Shown: positions 1-5,316, counted from the stretch's first letter. The stretch: 5,827 bases of DNA from Deinococcus sp. (GCA_030524065.1 JAUNHF010000121.1:1-5827); one strand, 5' to 3'. A program made the numbers and translations. Notes: a model not told the origin generated them from the sequence alone.

Positions 1-52
1 TCCAGCCTTTTTACCCGCCAGGAGCGCCTTTAGACGAAGTTGTCACCTACTG

Positions 53-65
53 AGGTCCGGGACCT
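53..65. repeat. Short perfect inverted repeat upstream of the NO synthase gene
   Basis: AGGTCC and GGACCT form 6-bp arms around one base. If transcription starts at the ATG at 99, the repeat is centred near -40, where an activator touching RNA polymerase would sit; with another start it could act as an operator. No known regulator is recognised. A 13-bp palindrome can occur by chance. Confidence 0.35.
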
Positions 66-85
66 GTACCCTCCACCGCAGCCGT

Positions 86-98
86 TATGCTCGGACAC
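86..98 (+). promoter_or_regulatory. Possible -10 element of a leaderless NO synthase transcript
   Basis: TATGCT at 86-91 matches four of six bases of TATAAT and fits the looser TAnnnT pattern. It ends seven bases before the ATG at 99, which is the geometry of leaderless Deinococcus genes, and neither candidate start (87 or 99) has a Shine-Dalgarno site. No convincing -35 is seen. A second candidate is TTGTCA at 40-45 with TACCCT at 67-72, but its spacer of 21 bp is too long. Confidence 0.35.
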
Positions 99-1211
99 AT
101 GAATGGCGGCCCCTCCTCCTCTCCCCTTTCAGCTGACCCCTCCCCCGGGCCGGATTCTGCGCCAGACACCGACTTGCAGGACTTCCTTGGGCTCTATGCC
201 AGGGAAACTGGGGCTGGGGCGACTGCTCACGGGAGTTGGCCTGAGACAGCAGGCACGTTCGTGCCCAGTGCCGAACAGCTGGCCTTTGCGGCGCGTGTGG
301 CGTGGCGCAATGCTGCCCGCTGCGTGGGCCGGGGCTACTGGCAAGCGCTACAGGTGCGCGACCTGCGGCACATCAGCGAGCCTACGGCCGTGTTTGCCGA
401 GTTGCAGCGGCATCTGGCACTGGCCTGGAACGGTGGCCGGATCCAGAGCACCCTCAGCATCTTCGGGCCGGGCGTGCGGATTCTGAACGACCAGCTGATT
501 CGCTACGCCGGGTATTCAGATGGATTGGGCGACCCGCAGAACCGCCGACTGACCGCGCAGCTGCTGGCACTGGGGTGGAATCCTCCCGCGCAGCGCAGCG
601 CTTTTGATGTATTGCCGCTGGCCGTCCAGACAGAGGCCGGCACCAGCCTGTTTGAGTGGGAAGACGCCGATGTGCAGGAAGTGTCTATCGTCCACCCCGA
701 GGCGGGCGATCTCGGCCTACGCTGGCACGCCCTGCCCGTGATTGCCAACATGGAGCTGCGCTTTGCAGGGCTGACCTACGCCTGCGCTCCGTTTAACGGC
801 TGGTACCTGGCGACCGAAATTGGCGCACGCAACCTGGCCGACCAGCGCCGCTACGACCGGCTGCCCGATCTGGCCCGCCGCCTGGGCCTGGACACCTCGC
901 GTGAGCGCACGCTGTGGCGCGACCGGGCACTGGTGGAACTGAACCGCGCCGTACTGCATTCGTTTGACCGGGCCGGCGTGCGGATAGACGACCACCACAG
1001 CCTGACCCAGCAATTCGTGGCCTTCGAGAAGCGGGAACAGGCGGCGGGGCGGCGGGTCAATGGGCAGTGGGACTGGCTGATTCCGCCGCTTTCACCAGCT
1101 ACCACACCGGTCTGGGAACGCAGCTACTGCGAAGACTGCGCCCTCACGCCAGGATTTTTTCATCCTCGGCAGGGGCCGCCCTCCGGCTGTCCAGTGGCTC
1201 ACGGCGTATAG
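99..1211 (+). CDS. nos: Bacterial nitric oxide synthase, oxygenase domain only
   Basis: This protein of 370 residues should oxidise L-arginine through N-hydroxyarginine to citrulline and NO at a cysteine-ligated heme in the cytoplasm. Numbered from the ATG at 99, the heme-thiolate Cys75 lies in WRNAARCVGR. Glu240, in NGWYLATEIGARNLAD, is the family's arginine guanidinium ligand. The pterin and dimer region DHHSLTQQF to WDWLIPP (324-330) follows. There is no FMN/FAD/NADPH reductase domain, as usual for bacterial NOS, so electrons must come from separate partners. The first 25 or so residues are Pro/Ser/Asp-rich and probably disordered. The start at 99 is preferred because a -10-like hexamer lies seven bases upstream; the ATG at 87 would add four residues. 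The C-terminal tail carries three cysteines (344, 347, 364), including a CxxC. The gene converges on the argGH-HIT genes, which would recycle its product citrulline. Confidence 0.95.
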   Translation: MNGGPSSSPLSADPSPGPDSAPDTDLQDFLGLYARETGAGATAHGSWPETAGTFVPSAEQLAFAARVAWRNAARCVGRGYWQALQVRDLRHISEPTAVFAELQRHLALAWNGGRIQSTLSIFGPGVRILNDQLIRYAGYSDGLGDPQNRRLTAQLLALGWNPPAQRSAFDVLPLAVQTEAGTSLFEWEDADVQEVSIVHPEAGDLGLRWHALPVIANMELRFAGLTYACAPFNGWYLATEIGARNLADQRRYDRLPDLARRLGLDTSRERTLWRDRALVELNRAVLHSFDRAGVRIDDHHSLTQQFVAFEKREQAAGRRVNGQWDWLIPPLSPATTPVWERSYCEDCALTPGFFHPRQGPPSGCPVAHGV

Positions 1212-1219
1212 CCACTTTT

Positions 1220-1243
1220 ACCGGAGCCTGGCGCGGCCCCGGT
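1220..1243 (+). terminator. Weak hairpin after the NO synthase gene
   Basis: ACCGG (1220-1224) pairs with CCGGT (1239-1243); after one mismatch GCC pairs with GGC around a 6-base loop. On the + strand only an interrupted pyrimidine-rich stretch follows, not a real U tract. It may help end transcription between the two convergent units. No strong terminator is visible anywhere in the 86-bp gap from 1212 to 1297. Confidence 0.3.
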
Positions 1244-1297
1244 GCAAGACACTCTTTCCCCTTGCTCCTCCCCCTGATCTGGAGGCTGACCCCGCGC

Positions 1298-1645
1298 TCA
1301 GGACTCCGCAGCGGCCTGAGCCGCCGCTTGCAGGGAGTGGCACAGCCCCACCCCGGCGGCCGCGTCGGTGTTCCAGCGCGGAATGACATGCAGGTAGACA
1401 TACGGAATGTGCGCCCCGCCAGCCGGGTAGACATTCCAGCCGGTGGTGTATCCGCCGGGCCGCACAGTGGTGTCCAGATGAGCGCGGACCTCGGCCAGCA
1501 GGGCGTGGGTGGCGGCAGCTTCCTCGGGGGTCAGGTCGAAGACGGTTTCGCAGGGCCGCCGGAGCACGATGATGCCGGAATACAGCAGGCCGCTGGCGCG
1601 GGCTGAGTGCCGACTGTAGATGCATAGCTCGTCCTCCAGGAGCAC
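1298..1645 (-). CDS. HIT-superfamily protein with a degenerate histidine triad (intact part of the frame)
   Basis: The open frame of 115 residues from a GTG has the HIT fold pattern. LEDELCIYSRHSARASGLLY matches the N-terminal strands, RRPCETVFDLTPEE matches the usual 'KRHvetlfdLtpeE' stretch, and GWNVYPAGGAHIP leads into the active-site strand. HIT enzymes are nucleotide hydrolases or transferases with the motif H-x-H-x-H, the middle His being the nucleophile. Here that site reads Y-V-Y-L-H followed by VIPRW, with codons TAT at 1402-1400, TAC at 1396-1394 and CAT at 1390-1388. The first and the catalytic His are therefore both Tyr, and normal HIT catalysis is unlikely. The GTG is probably not the true start, because the same frame is open and strongly coding-like upstream (next entry). 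It lies after argH on the same strand and could be co-transcribed. Substrate and role are unknown. Confidence 0.8.
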   Translation of the reverse strand: MLLEDELCIYSRHSARASGLLYSGIIVLRRPCETVFDLTPEEAAATHALLAEVRAHLDTTVRPGGYTTGWNVYPAGGAHIPYVYLHVIPRWNTDAAAGVGLCHSLQAAAQAAAES

Positions 1646-1787
1646 TTCGCTGTCCCCGGACCCCGCCTGGGTGGTCAGCGGATTGTCCTGCGGGTGGGCC
1701 AGCCCGTGCGCCCACTCCTGTTCGCGGACCCGGAGGTGGGGGGCTCTTGCTGGGGCCTGGGGTGCCGGATGCAGTCTGTGCGCTCAT
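1646..1787 (-). pseudogene. 5' part of the HIT gene, apparently shifted by one base in a C6 run
   Basis: The HIT frame continues upstream of its GTG with no stop, reading HLRVREQEWAHGL and then HPQDNPLTTQAGSGDSE. Of these 31 codons, 28 end in G or C, against about half in the neighbouring frame. This frame has no ATG, GTG or TTG before a TGA, but the adjacent frame opens with an ATG at 1787 (MSAQTASGTPGPSKSP). The two frames meet at six C (1743-1738, minus strand). Removing one C would give a continuous protein of 162 residues. This may be a sequencing error, a real disrupting insertion, a slippage-controlled switch, or a shorter protein starting at GTG. No Shine-Dalgarno site precedes 1787. 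Confidence 0.55.
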
Positions 1788-1850
1788 ACGCCCAGTGTGC
1801 AGGGGGGGCCCTGATGCTGGCCGTCAAGCGGGGGAGCAGCCGCAAAGATG

Positions 1851-3284
1851 CTAGGGAGCGCCGGCGCTCTCCCCTGCCAGCTCAAGCTCGGCGTGCGCCG
1901 CAGCAATCGCTCCGGCCACCTGTGTGGGCGCGGTGCCGCCGTAGCTCTGGCGGCGGCGCACGCTCTGGCGCACGGTCAGGCCCTGCGCGACCTCGCCGGT
2001 CAGCAGCGGGTGGGCGGCGCTCAGCTCGCCCGCACTCAGCTCCCATAGGTGCCGGCCCGTGCGTGAGGCCAGCCCCACCAGCGACCCCACCACCTCGTGC
2101 GCTTCGCGGAACGGCACCCCGCGCTGCGCCAGCCAGTCGGCCAGGTCCGTGGCGGTGGAGTACCCCCGCGCCGCCGCCGCTTCGGTGGTTTCTGGGTGCC
2201 AGACGGTGCGGGGCAGCATATCGGCGTAGAGGCGCAGGACAGCGCGCAGGGTGTCGTAGGTGTCAAACACGCCTTCTTTGTCTTCCTGAAGGTCTTTGTT
2301 GTAGGCGAGTGGCGTGCCCTTGACCACGGTCAGTAGGCCCATCAGGTGCCCAAAGACGCGGCCCGTCTTGCCGCGTGCCAGCTCGGCCACGTCCGGGTTT
2401 TTCTTCTGCGGCATGATGGAACTGCCGGTGGTGTGCGAGTCGGGCAGGGTCAGAAAGCCGAACTCAAAGCTGGAGTACAGCACCAGTTCTTCGGACATAC
2501 GGGACAGGTGCGCGATCAAGACGGCGCAGGCGCTCAGGAATTCCAGCGCAAAGTCGCGGCTGCCCACCCCGTCCAGGCTGTTGGCGGTGGGCCGGGCAAA
2601 GCCCAGGGCGGCGGCCACCGCGTGCCGGTCAATCGGCCAGGGCGTGCCGGCCAGCGCCGAACTGCCCAGCGGGCACTCGTCCATGCGGGCGGCAGCGTCG
2701 CGCAGGCGGCCTTCGTCGCGCCGCAGCATTTCCGCGTAGGCCATGAACCAGTGCGCCAGCAAGATGGGCTGCGCCACCTGCACGTGGGTGTAGCCGGGCA
2801 TGATCACTTCAGCGTTCAGCGCCTTTTGCGCTTCGGCCACCAGCACCCGGCGCAGCTGCCGGGTCAGGCCGGCCAGGTCCAGGGCCGCTTCTAGGGTGAA
2901 CAGCCGGAAGTCTACGGCCACCTGATCATTGCGCGAGCGGGCGGTGTGCAGCTTGCCCGCCACCGGCCCGATGCGGTCCCGGAGTGTGGCTTCTACGTTC
3001 ATGTGCACGTCTTCGCGGTCTATGCGCCACTCAAACTGCCCAGCGCGGATGTCGGCCAGGATGCCTTGCAGGCCCTGCGAAATCTGCGTGGCCTCCTCGC
3101 CGCTCAGGATGCCTTGGGCGCCCAGCATCGCCACGTGTGCCAGTGACCCGCGAATGTCCTGCTCGGCCAGGCGCTGGTCAAACATGACCGAGGCGTTGAA
3201 CTCCTCCACCAGGGCGTCGGTGCCCTCGACAAAGCGCCCGCCCCACAACTTGGCTTCTGGCCCAGCTTGTTCGGAAGGTGACAT
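1851..3284 (-). CDS. argH: Argininosuccinate lyase
   Basis: This protein of 477 residues should cleave argininosuccinate to arginine and fumarate, the last step of arginine synthesis, as a cytoplasmic homotetramer. Family landmarks are LWGGRF near residues 13-18, HTARSRNDQV (113-122), GYTHVQ (164-169, catalytic-base histidine region) and the fumarase/aspartase signature GSSIMPQKKNPD (287-298), whose serine loop carries the catalytic acid/base. The end has the family's YGGTAP motif. Length is normal and no key residue is missing. The ATG lies eight bases after the argG stop. GAGG, overlapping that TGA at 3294-3291, gives a six-base-spaced ribosome site, so argG and argH form one operon and are probably translationally coupled. 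Control should come from the region in front of argG. Confidence 0.99.
   Translation of the reverse strand: MSPSEQAGPEAKLWGGRFVEGTDALVEEFNASVMFDQRLAEQDIRGSLAHVAMLGAQGILSGEEATQISQGLQGILADIRAGQFEWRIDREDVHMNVEATLRDRIGPVAGKLHTARSRNDQVAVDFRLFTLEAALDLAGLTRQLRRVLVAEAQKALNAEVIMPGYTHVQVAQPILLAHWFMAYAEMLRRDEGRLRDAAARMDECPLGSSALAGTPWPIDRHAVAAALGFARPTANSLDGVGSRDFALEFLSACAVLIAHLSRMSEELVLYSSFEFGFLTLPDSHTTGSSIMPQKKNPDVAELARGKTGRVFGHLMGLLTVVKGTPLAYNKDLQEDKEGVFDTYDTLRAVLRLYADMLPRTVWHPETTEAAAARGYSTATDLADWLAQRGVPFREAHEVVGSLVGLASRTGRHLWELSAGELSAAHPLLTGEVAQGLTVRQSVRRRQSYGGTAPTQVAGAIAAAHAELELAGESAGAP
1854..1871. repeat. GC-rich palindrome at the end of argH
   Basis: GAGCGCCGGCGCTC (1856-1869) is a perfect palindrome, extendable with a G-T and a G-C pair. 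It covers the last argH codons (Gly-Glu-Ser-Ala-Gly-Ala-Pro). On the minus strand the stop and ATCTTTG follow, which is too weak a T stretch for a confident terminator. It could protect the argGH mRNA end or reduce read-through into the HIT gene. The other 60 or so bases before the HIT start show no further signal apart from a run of seven G at 1802-1808. Confidence 0.4.
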
Positions 3285-3292
3285 AGGCCGCC

Positions 3293-4555
3293 TCAGTCGC
3301 CCCGAACTTCTTCGGGTTCGGCGGGCACATAGCTCTCCGGCTTGGGGGTCTTCTTGGCGCTGTCGGCCCAGCTTTCGACCCGCAGGCGCAGGGCATTCAG
3401 GCGGATAAAGGCTCCGGCGTCGGCCTGGCGGTAATCACCGCCCGCCTCGAACGACACCAGCTCCTGATCATAAAGGCTGCGCGGCGCCCTGCGGCCCACC
3501 ACCATGCAGCTGCCCTTGTACAGCTTCAGGCGGGCGGTGCCGGTGACGCGCTTTGCCACGTGGTCCATGTAGACCTGCAAGGCCTCGCGCTCGGGGGCAA
3601 ACCAGAAGCCGTTGTAGACCAGCTCGGCGTACTTGGGGCCGAGGGCGTCGCGCCCGTGCAGCACCTCGCGGTCCAGGGTCAGGCTCTCCACGGCGCGGCG
3701 GCCGTGGTACAGCACCGTGCCGCCGGGCGTTTCGTAGATGCCGCGTGACTTCATGCCTACAAAGCGGTTCTCGACCAGATCAATGCGGCCAATGCCATGC
3801 TTGCCGCCCAGCTCGTTGGCCCGCTCCAGCAGCGCGGCGGGACTCAGGGCCTCGCCATTGATCGCCACCGGGTCGCCCTCGTGGTACTCGATTTCCACGT
3901 ATTCGGGCTTATCCGGGGCGTCCTCCGGGTTCACGGTCATCTTGCACAGGTCGGCGGGCGGCTCGGCCCAGGGGTCTTCCAGCAGGCCGCCCTCGTACGA
4001 CACGTGCAGCATGTTGGCGTCAATGCTCCAGGGCGACTTCTTGGTGGTGGGGACCGGAATGCCGTGCTCGCGGGCGTAGGCTTCCAGGTCGGCGCGGCCC
4101 TGAAAGTCCCACTCGCGCCAGGGGGCCACCGTCTGTAATTCGGGGTTCAGCGACAGCACCGACAGCTCAAAACGCACCTGATCGTTGCCCTTGCCCGTCG
4201 CGCCGTGACTGACGGCCACCGCGCCCTCCTGCGCGGCCAGCTCCACCATTTTTTTGGCAATCAGCGGGCGGGCGATAGACGTGCCCAGCAGGTAATAGCC
4301 CTCATACAGCGCACTGGAGCGCATCATCGGAAAGACGTAATCGCGCACGAACTCCCCGCGCAGGTCCAGCGCATAAGCACTCACCGCGCCGGTCTTGAGG
4401 GCTTTTGCCCGCGCCTCGTCCACCTCGGCGCCCTGGCCCAGATCGGCGGTAAAGGCCACCACGTCATAGCCGCGTTCCTGCTGCAACCACTTGATGATAA
4501 TAGAGGTGTCGAGGCCGCCGCTGTAAGCAAGTACGATCTTTTCACGTTGGGTCAT
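3293..4555 (-). CDS. argG: Argininosuccinate synthase
   Basis: This protein of 420 residues should join citrulline and aspartate with ATP to give argininosuccinate, the penultimate step of arginine synthesis and the step that recovers citrulline from NO synthase. It opens with the N-type ATP pyrophosphatase loop AYSGGLDTS (10-18). [15 protein letters not shown] (116-130) contributes ATP, citrulline and aspartate contacts, and [12 protein letters not shown] (from 268) is also typical. Length is normal for the family. The start at 4555 is chosen because AAGGAG lies six bases upstream and homologues begin just before the ATP loop; an in-frame TTG at 4585 would place the terminator U tract inside the gene. 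It is the first structural gene of argG-argH(-HIT). The leader in front carries ArgR-type operators, an arginine-rich leader peptide and an attenuator. Confidence 0.99.
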   Translation of the reverse strand: MTQREKIVLAYSGGLDTSIIIKWLQQERGYDVVAFTADLGQGAEVDEARAKALKTGAVSAYALDLRGEFVRDYVFPMMRSSALYEGYYLLGTSIARPLIAKKMVELAAQEGAVAVSHGATGKGNDQVRFELSVLSLNPELQTVAPWREWDFQGRADLEAYAREHGIPVPTTKKSPWSIDANMLHVSYEGGLLEDPWAEPPADLCKMTVNPEDAPDKPEYVEIEYHEGDPVAINGEALSPAALLERANELGGKHGIGRIDLVENRFVGMKSRGIYETPGGTVLYHGRRAVESLTLDREVLHGRDALGPKYAELVYNGFWFAPEREALQVYMDHVAKRVTGTARLKLYKGSCMVVGRRAPRSLYDQELVSFEAGGDYRQADAGAFIRLNALRLRVESWADSAKKTPKPESYVPAEPEEVRGD

Positions 4556-4561
4556 GCGTAT

Positions 4562-4567
4562 CTCCTT
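4562..4567 (-). promoter_or_regulatory. Ribosome binding site of argG
   Basis: AAGGAG on the minus strand, six bases before the ATG at 4555, is the strongest Shine-Dalgarno site of the minus-strand genes here and decides the argG start. It lies beyond the attenuator U tract, so it is exposed in read-through transcripts. Confidence 0.9.
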
Positions 4568-4583
4568 GAGAATCTGAGGGCAC

Positions 4584-4609
4584 AAAAAAGGCGACGTCAG
4601 TACGCCGCC
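4584..4609 (-). terminator. Intrinsic terminator in the argG leader (attenuator)
   Basis: On the minus strand GGCGGCGU (4609-4602) pairs with ACGUCGCC (4597-4590), eight pairs including one G-U, closed by the tetraloop ACUG. Six U follow immediately (4589-4584). This is a textbook intrinsic terminator. It lies 28 bases upstream of the argG start codon and downstream of the argG promoters, and no other minus-strand gene is seen that it could serve. Transcription must pass it to reach argG and argH, so it should act as a conditional attenuator. Confidence 0.85.
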
Positions 4610-4632
4610 CGCATTCCGAAAAAGAACCGGGC
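4607..4632 (-). promoter_or_regulatory. Antiterminator-like hairpin in the argG leader
   Basis: In the minus-strand RNA GCCCG (4632-4628) pairs with CGGGC (4611-4607). Stacked on it, past a single bulged G, GUUC (4627-4624) pairs with GAAU (4616-4613) around a U-rich 7-base loop. The 3' arm uses 4607-4609, the three basal bases of the terminator 5' arm, so the full terminator cannot form next to its U tract at the same time. The 5' arm begins at the last base of the leader-peptide stop codon, so a ribosome at the stop would cover it while one held at the first arginine codon would not. Confidence 0.6.
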
Positions 4633-4664
4633 TAGCTTGAACGTCGGCGCAGCAGAGAAATCAT
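4632..4664 (-). CDS. Arginine-rich leader peptide [10 protein letters not shown] in front of argG
   Basis: An 11-codon ORF (10 residues plus TAG) has three consecutive arginine codons, CGC CGA CGT, at codons 6-8 (4649-4641). It ends at the base where the antiterminator hairpin starts and is followed by a strong terminator before argG. Leader peptides rich in codons for the end product are the sensing part of ribosome-mediated attenuation (trp, his, thr, leu and pheA operons). Lack of charged tRNA-Arg should stall the ribosome at the Arg codons and favour read-through into argGH. There is no Shine-Dalgarno site, but AATACT ends six bases before the ATG, so the message could be leaderless. Translation is not shown by sequence alone; the combination of position, Arg run and terminator is the argument. 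Confidence 0.75.
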   Translation of the reverse strand: MISLLRRRSS

Positions 4665-4680
4665 CGAATGAGTATTCAGA
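4663..4680 (-). promoter_or_regulatory. ARG box 1, ArgR-type operator
   Basis: The minus strand reads TCTGAATACTCATTCGAT. Against the E. coli ARG box wnTGAATwwwwATTCAnw, one half-site is perfect and the other has four of five bases. It overlaps the -10 of the proximal promoter and the start of the leader ORF. With box 2 it forms a pair separated by two bases, the tandem arrangement bound by an ArgR hexamer. Confidence 0.7.
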
Positions 4681-4699
4681 AAAATGAATAGCTATGCAA
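4671..4699 (-). promoter_or_regulatory. Proximal promoter of the argG leader
   Basis: On the minus strand TTGCAT (4699-4694) and AATACT (4676-4671) are 17 bp apart. The -10 matches four of six consensus bases and the -35 three. The -10 ends six bases before the leader ATG at 4664, so transcription would start at that A and give a leaderless leader peptide. The two ARG boxes cover the promoter from the -35 to the start, as expected for ArgR repression. Confidence 0.5.
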
Positions 4700-4700
4700 G
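4683..4700 (-). promoter_or_regulatory. ARG box 2, ArgR-type operator
   Basis: The + strand reads AATGAATAGCTATGCAAG. It has a perfect TGAAT half-site, a four-base AT-rich middle and ATGCA, a permitted variant of ATTCA (the Bacillus AhrC consensus has ATKCA at this place). The gap to box 1 is two bases and the centre spacing is 20 bp, putting both boxes on the same helix face. Confidence 0.7.
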
Positions 4701-4727
4701 ATTAGCGCTGCCCTACACCTGGGTCAA
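4699..4727 (-). promoter_or_regulatory. Possible distal promoter of argG
   Basis: On the minus strand TTGACC (4727-4722, five of six bases of TTGACA) and TAATCT (4704-4699, fits TAnnnT) are exactly 17 bp apart. Start would be near 4692, inside ARG box 2, leaving about 28 untranslated bases before the leader ATG. It could be used instead of, or together with, the proximal promoter. Confidence 0.4.
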
Positions 4728-5007
4728 GGGGCACCCATGCGGGGGCGGCGGGCCACATGAGCGGCGCTGGAGTGGTCCAACTGGCCGGCGCCGCAACGGG
4801 GGTCCATTTGGCGCCGGTCAGGGTGAAGAGCAAAACAATGGAAGCGTGACCGTCAGCGAGGTGGAACGGCCACGACCAGACCCGTCAGAGCCGGCAGGCC
4901 AGATCCTCCGAATTGGTAAATAGACCGTGAGCAGTGGCGCGGCGGGCAAGCATTACGCTGAATCCGAGCAAGTGTGCGGCCAAGGGGCCCACAGGAAAGG
5001 ACACACC
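4701..5007. other. Intergenic stretch without a supported gene
   Basis: About 300 bases separate the argG promoter region from the small + strand gene at 5008. A + strand frame of 79 codons spans 4684-4923, but it starts inside the ARG boxes, has no ribosome site and an unconvincing composition, so it is not called. The stretch holds the distal argG promoter, a 41-bp inverted repeat (next entry), and the ribosome site AGGAAAGGA (4993-5001) of the next gene. No clear promoter for that gene is seen; TACGCT at 4954-4959 is a possible -10 without a -35. Confidence 0.5.
4781..4821. repeat. 12-bp inverted repeat able to form a long hairpin
   Basis: CTGGCCGGCGCC (4781-4792) and GGCGCCGGTCAG (4810-4821) pair over 12 positions with one G-U, around a 17-base loop. 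No T tract follows on either strand, so it is not a standard terminator. A direct repeat GGTCCAnnTGGC occurs at 4774-4785 and 4801-4812 and overlaps it. It could be a structured RNA element, a protein-binding site or a dispersed repeat of the genome. Confidence 0.5.
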
Positions 5008-5316
5008 ATGCAGGAAAAAGACAAGGTTGGACAGGACGTGCAGCAAGGTGAGCGAAATGGCGACCAGCCCCAGAACGTGCTGGGCCGCGAGATGGAAGGC
5101 GAAGGCATGTCCAGCAGCTACAGCGGCATGGGCGACCTGAGCAGCGATGACGGGCAGGCCAGCGGCGCGTACGGGCAAAATGTAGACACTGGCGACCTGA
5201 CGACCGGGGACCACACCACCGGCGAGACCGCCACCATGACCACCCCCGGCAGCAGTAAGACGGACGACGGGGCCAGCCAAGGCCACCGCATCAGCGGCGA
5301 AGACAACCGCCAGTAA
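5008..5316 (+). CDS. Small acidic, glycine-rich hydrophilic protein of unknown function
   Basis: I do not recognise a family for this protein of 102 residues. Glycine makes up 18 of 102 residues. There is no Cys, Trp or Phe, and it has 19 acidic against 7 basic Lys/Arg residues, with Ser, Thr, Gln and Asn filling much of the rest. It has no signal peptide or membrane segment and should be disordered and cytoplasmic. Its composition resembles hydrophilins (glycine-rich, very hydrophilic proteins linked to water stress), which is a compositional comparison only. Residues 60-74 hold three 5-residue repeats (DTGDL, TTGDH, TTGET). The ATG at 5008 is chosen for AGGAAAGGA six bases upstream; an upstream GTG at 4927 has no such site. 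The gene is monocistronic, with a strong terminator 25 bases after its stop. It shares its upstream region divergently with argG. Confidence 0.75.
   Translation: MQEKDKVGQDVQQGERNGDQPQNVLGREMEGEGMSSSYSGMGDLSSDDGQASGAYGQNVDTGDLTTGDHTTGETATMTTPGSSKTDDGASQGHRISGEDNRQ
5185..5229 (+). repeat. Three 15-bp in-frame repeats (TTGD-type)
   Basis: Codons 60-74 of the small hydrophilic protein encode DTGDL, TTGDH and TTGET in tandem. Codon choice has diverged between copies, so this is a protein-level repeat rather than a recent DNA duplication. Confidence 0.6.

Noticed and set aside
1..12. TCCAGCC followed by five T at the left edge
   Set aside because: It might be the tail of a terminator of an upstream gene, but any hairpin would lie outside the window and cannot be judged.
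1296..1321. 7-bp inverted repeat GCTCAGG/CCTGAGC at the end of the HIT gene
   Set aside because: The loop is 12 bases and no T tract follows on the minus strand, so it is not supported as a terminator.
4556..4700. T-box or arginine riboswitch in the argG leader
   Set aside because: No T-box sequence (AGGGTGGNACCGCG-like) is seen, and the leader is too short for a large aptamer. The Arg-codon ORF explains the terminator better.
4684..4923. 79-codon + strand ORF
   Set aside because: It starts within the ARG boxes, has no ribosome site, and its Gly/Arg/Pro-rich translation looks like a chance reading of GC-rich DNA.
4957..4973. Possible third ARG box around TGAAT at 4959-4963
   Set aside because: Only one half-site matches; the second half (GCAAG) does not resemble ATTCA.
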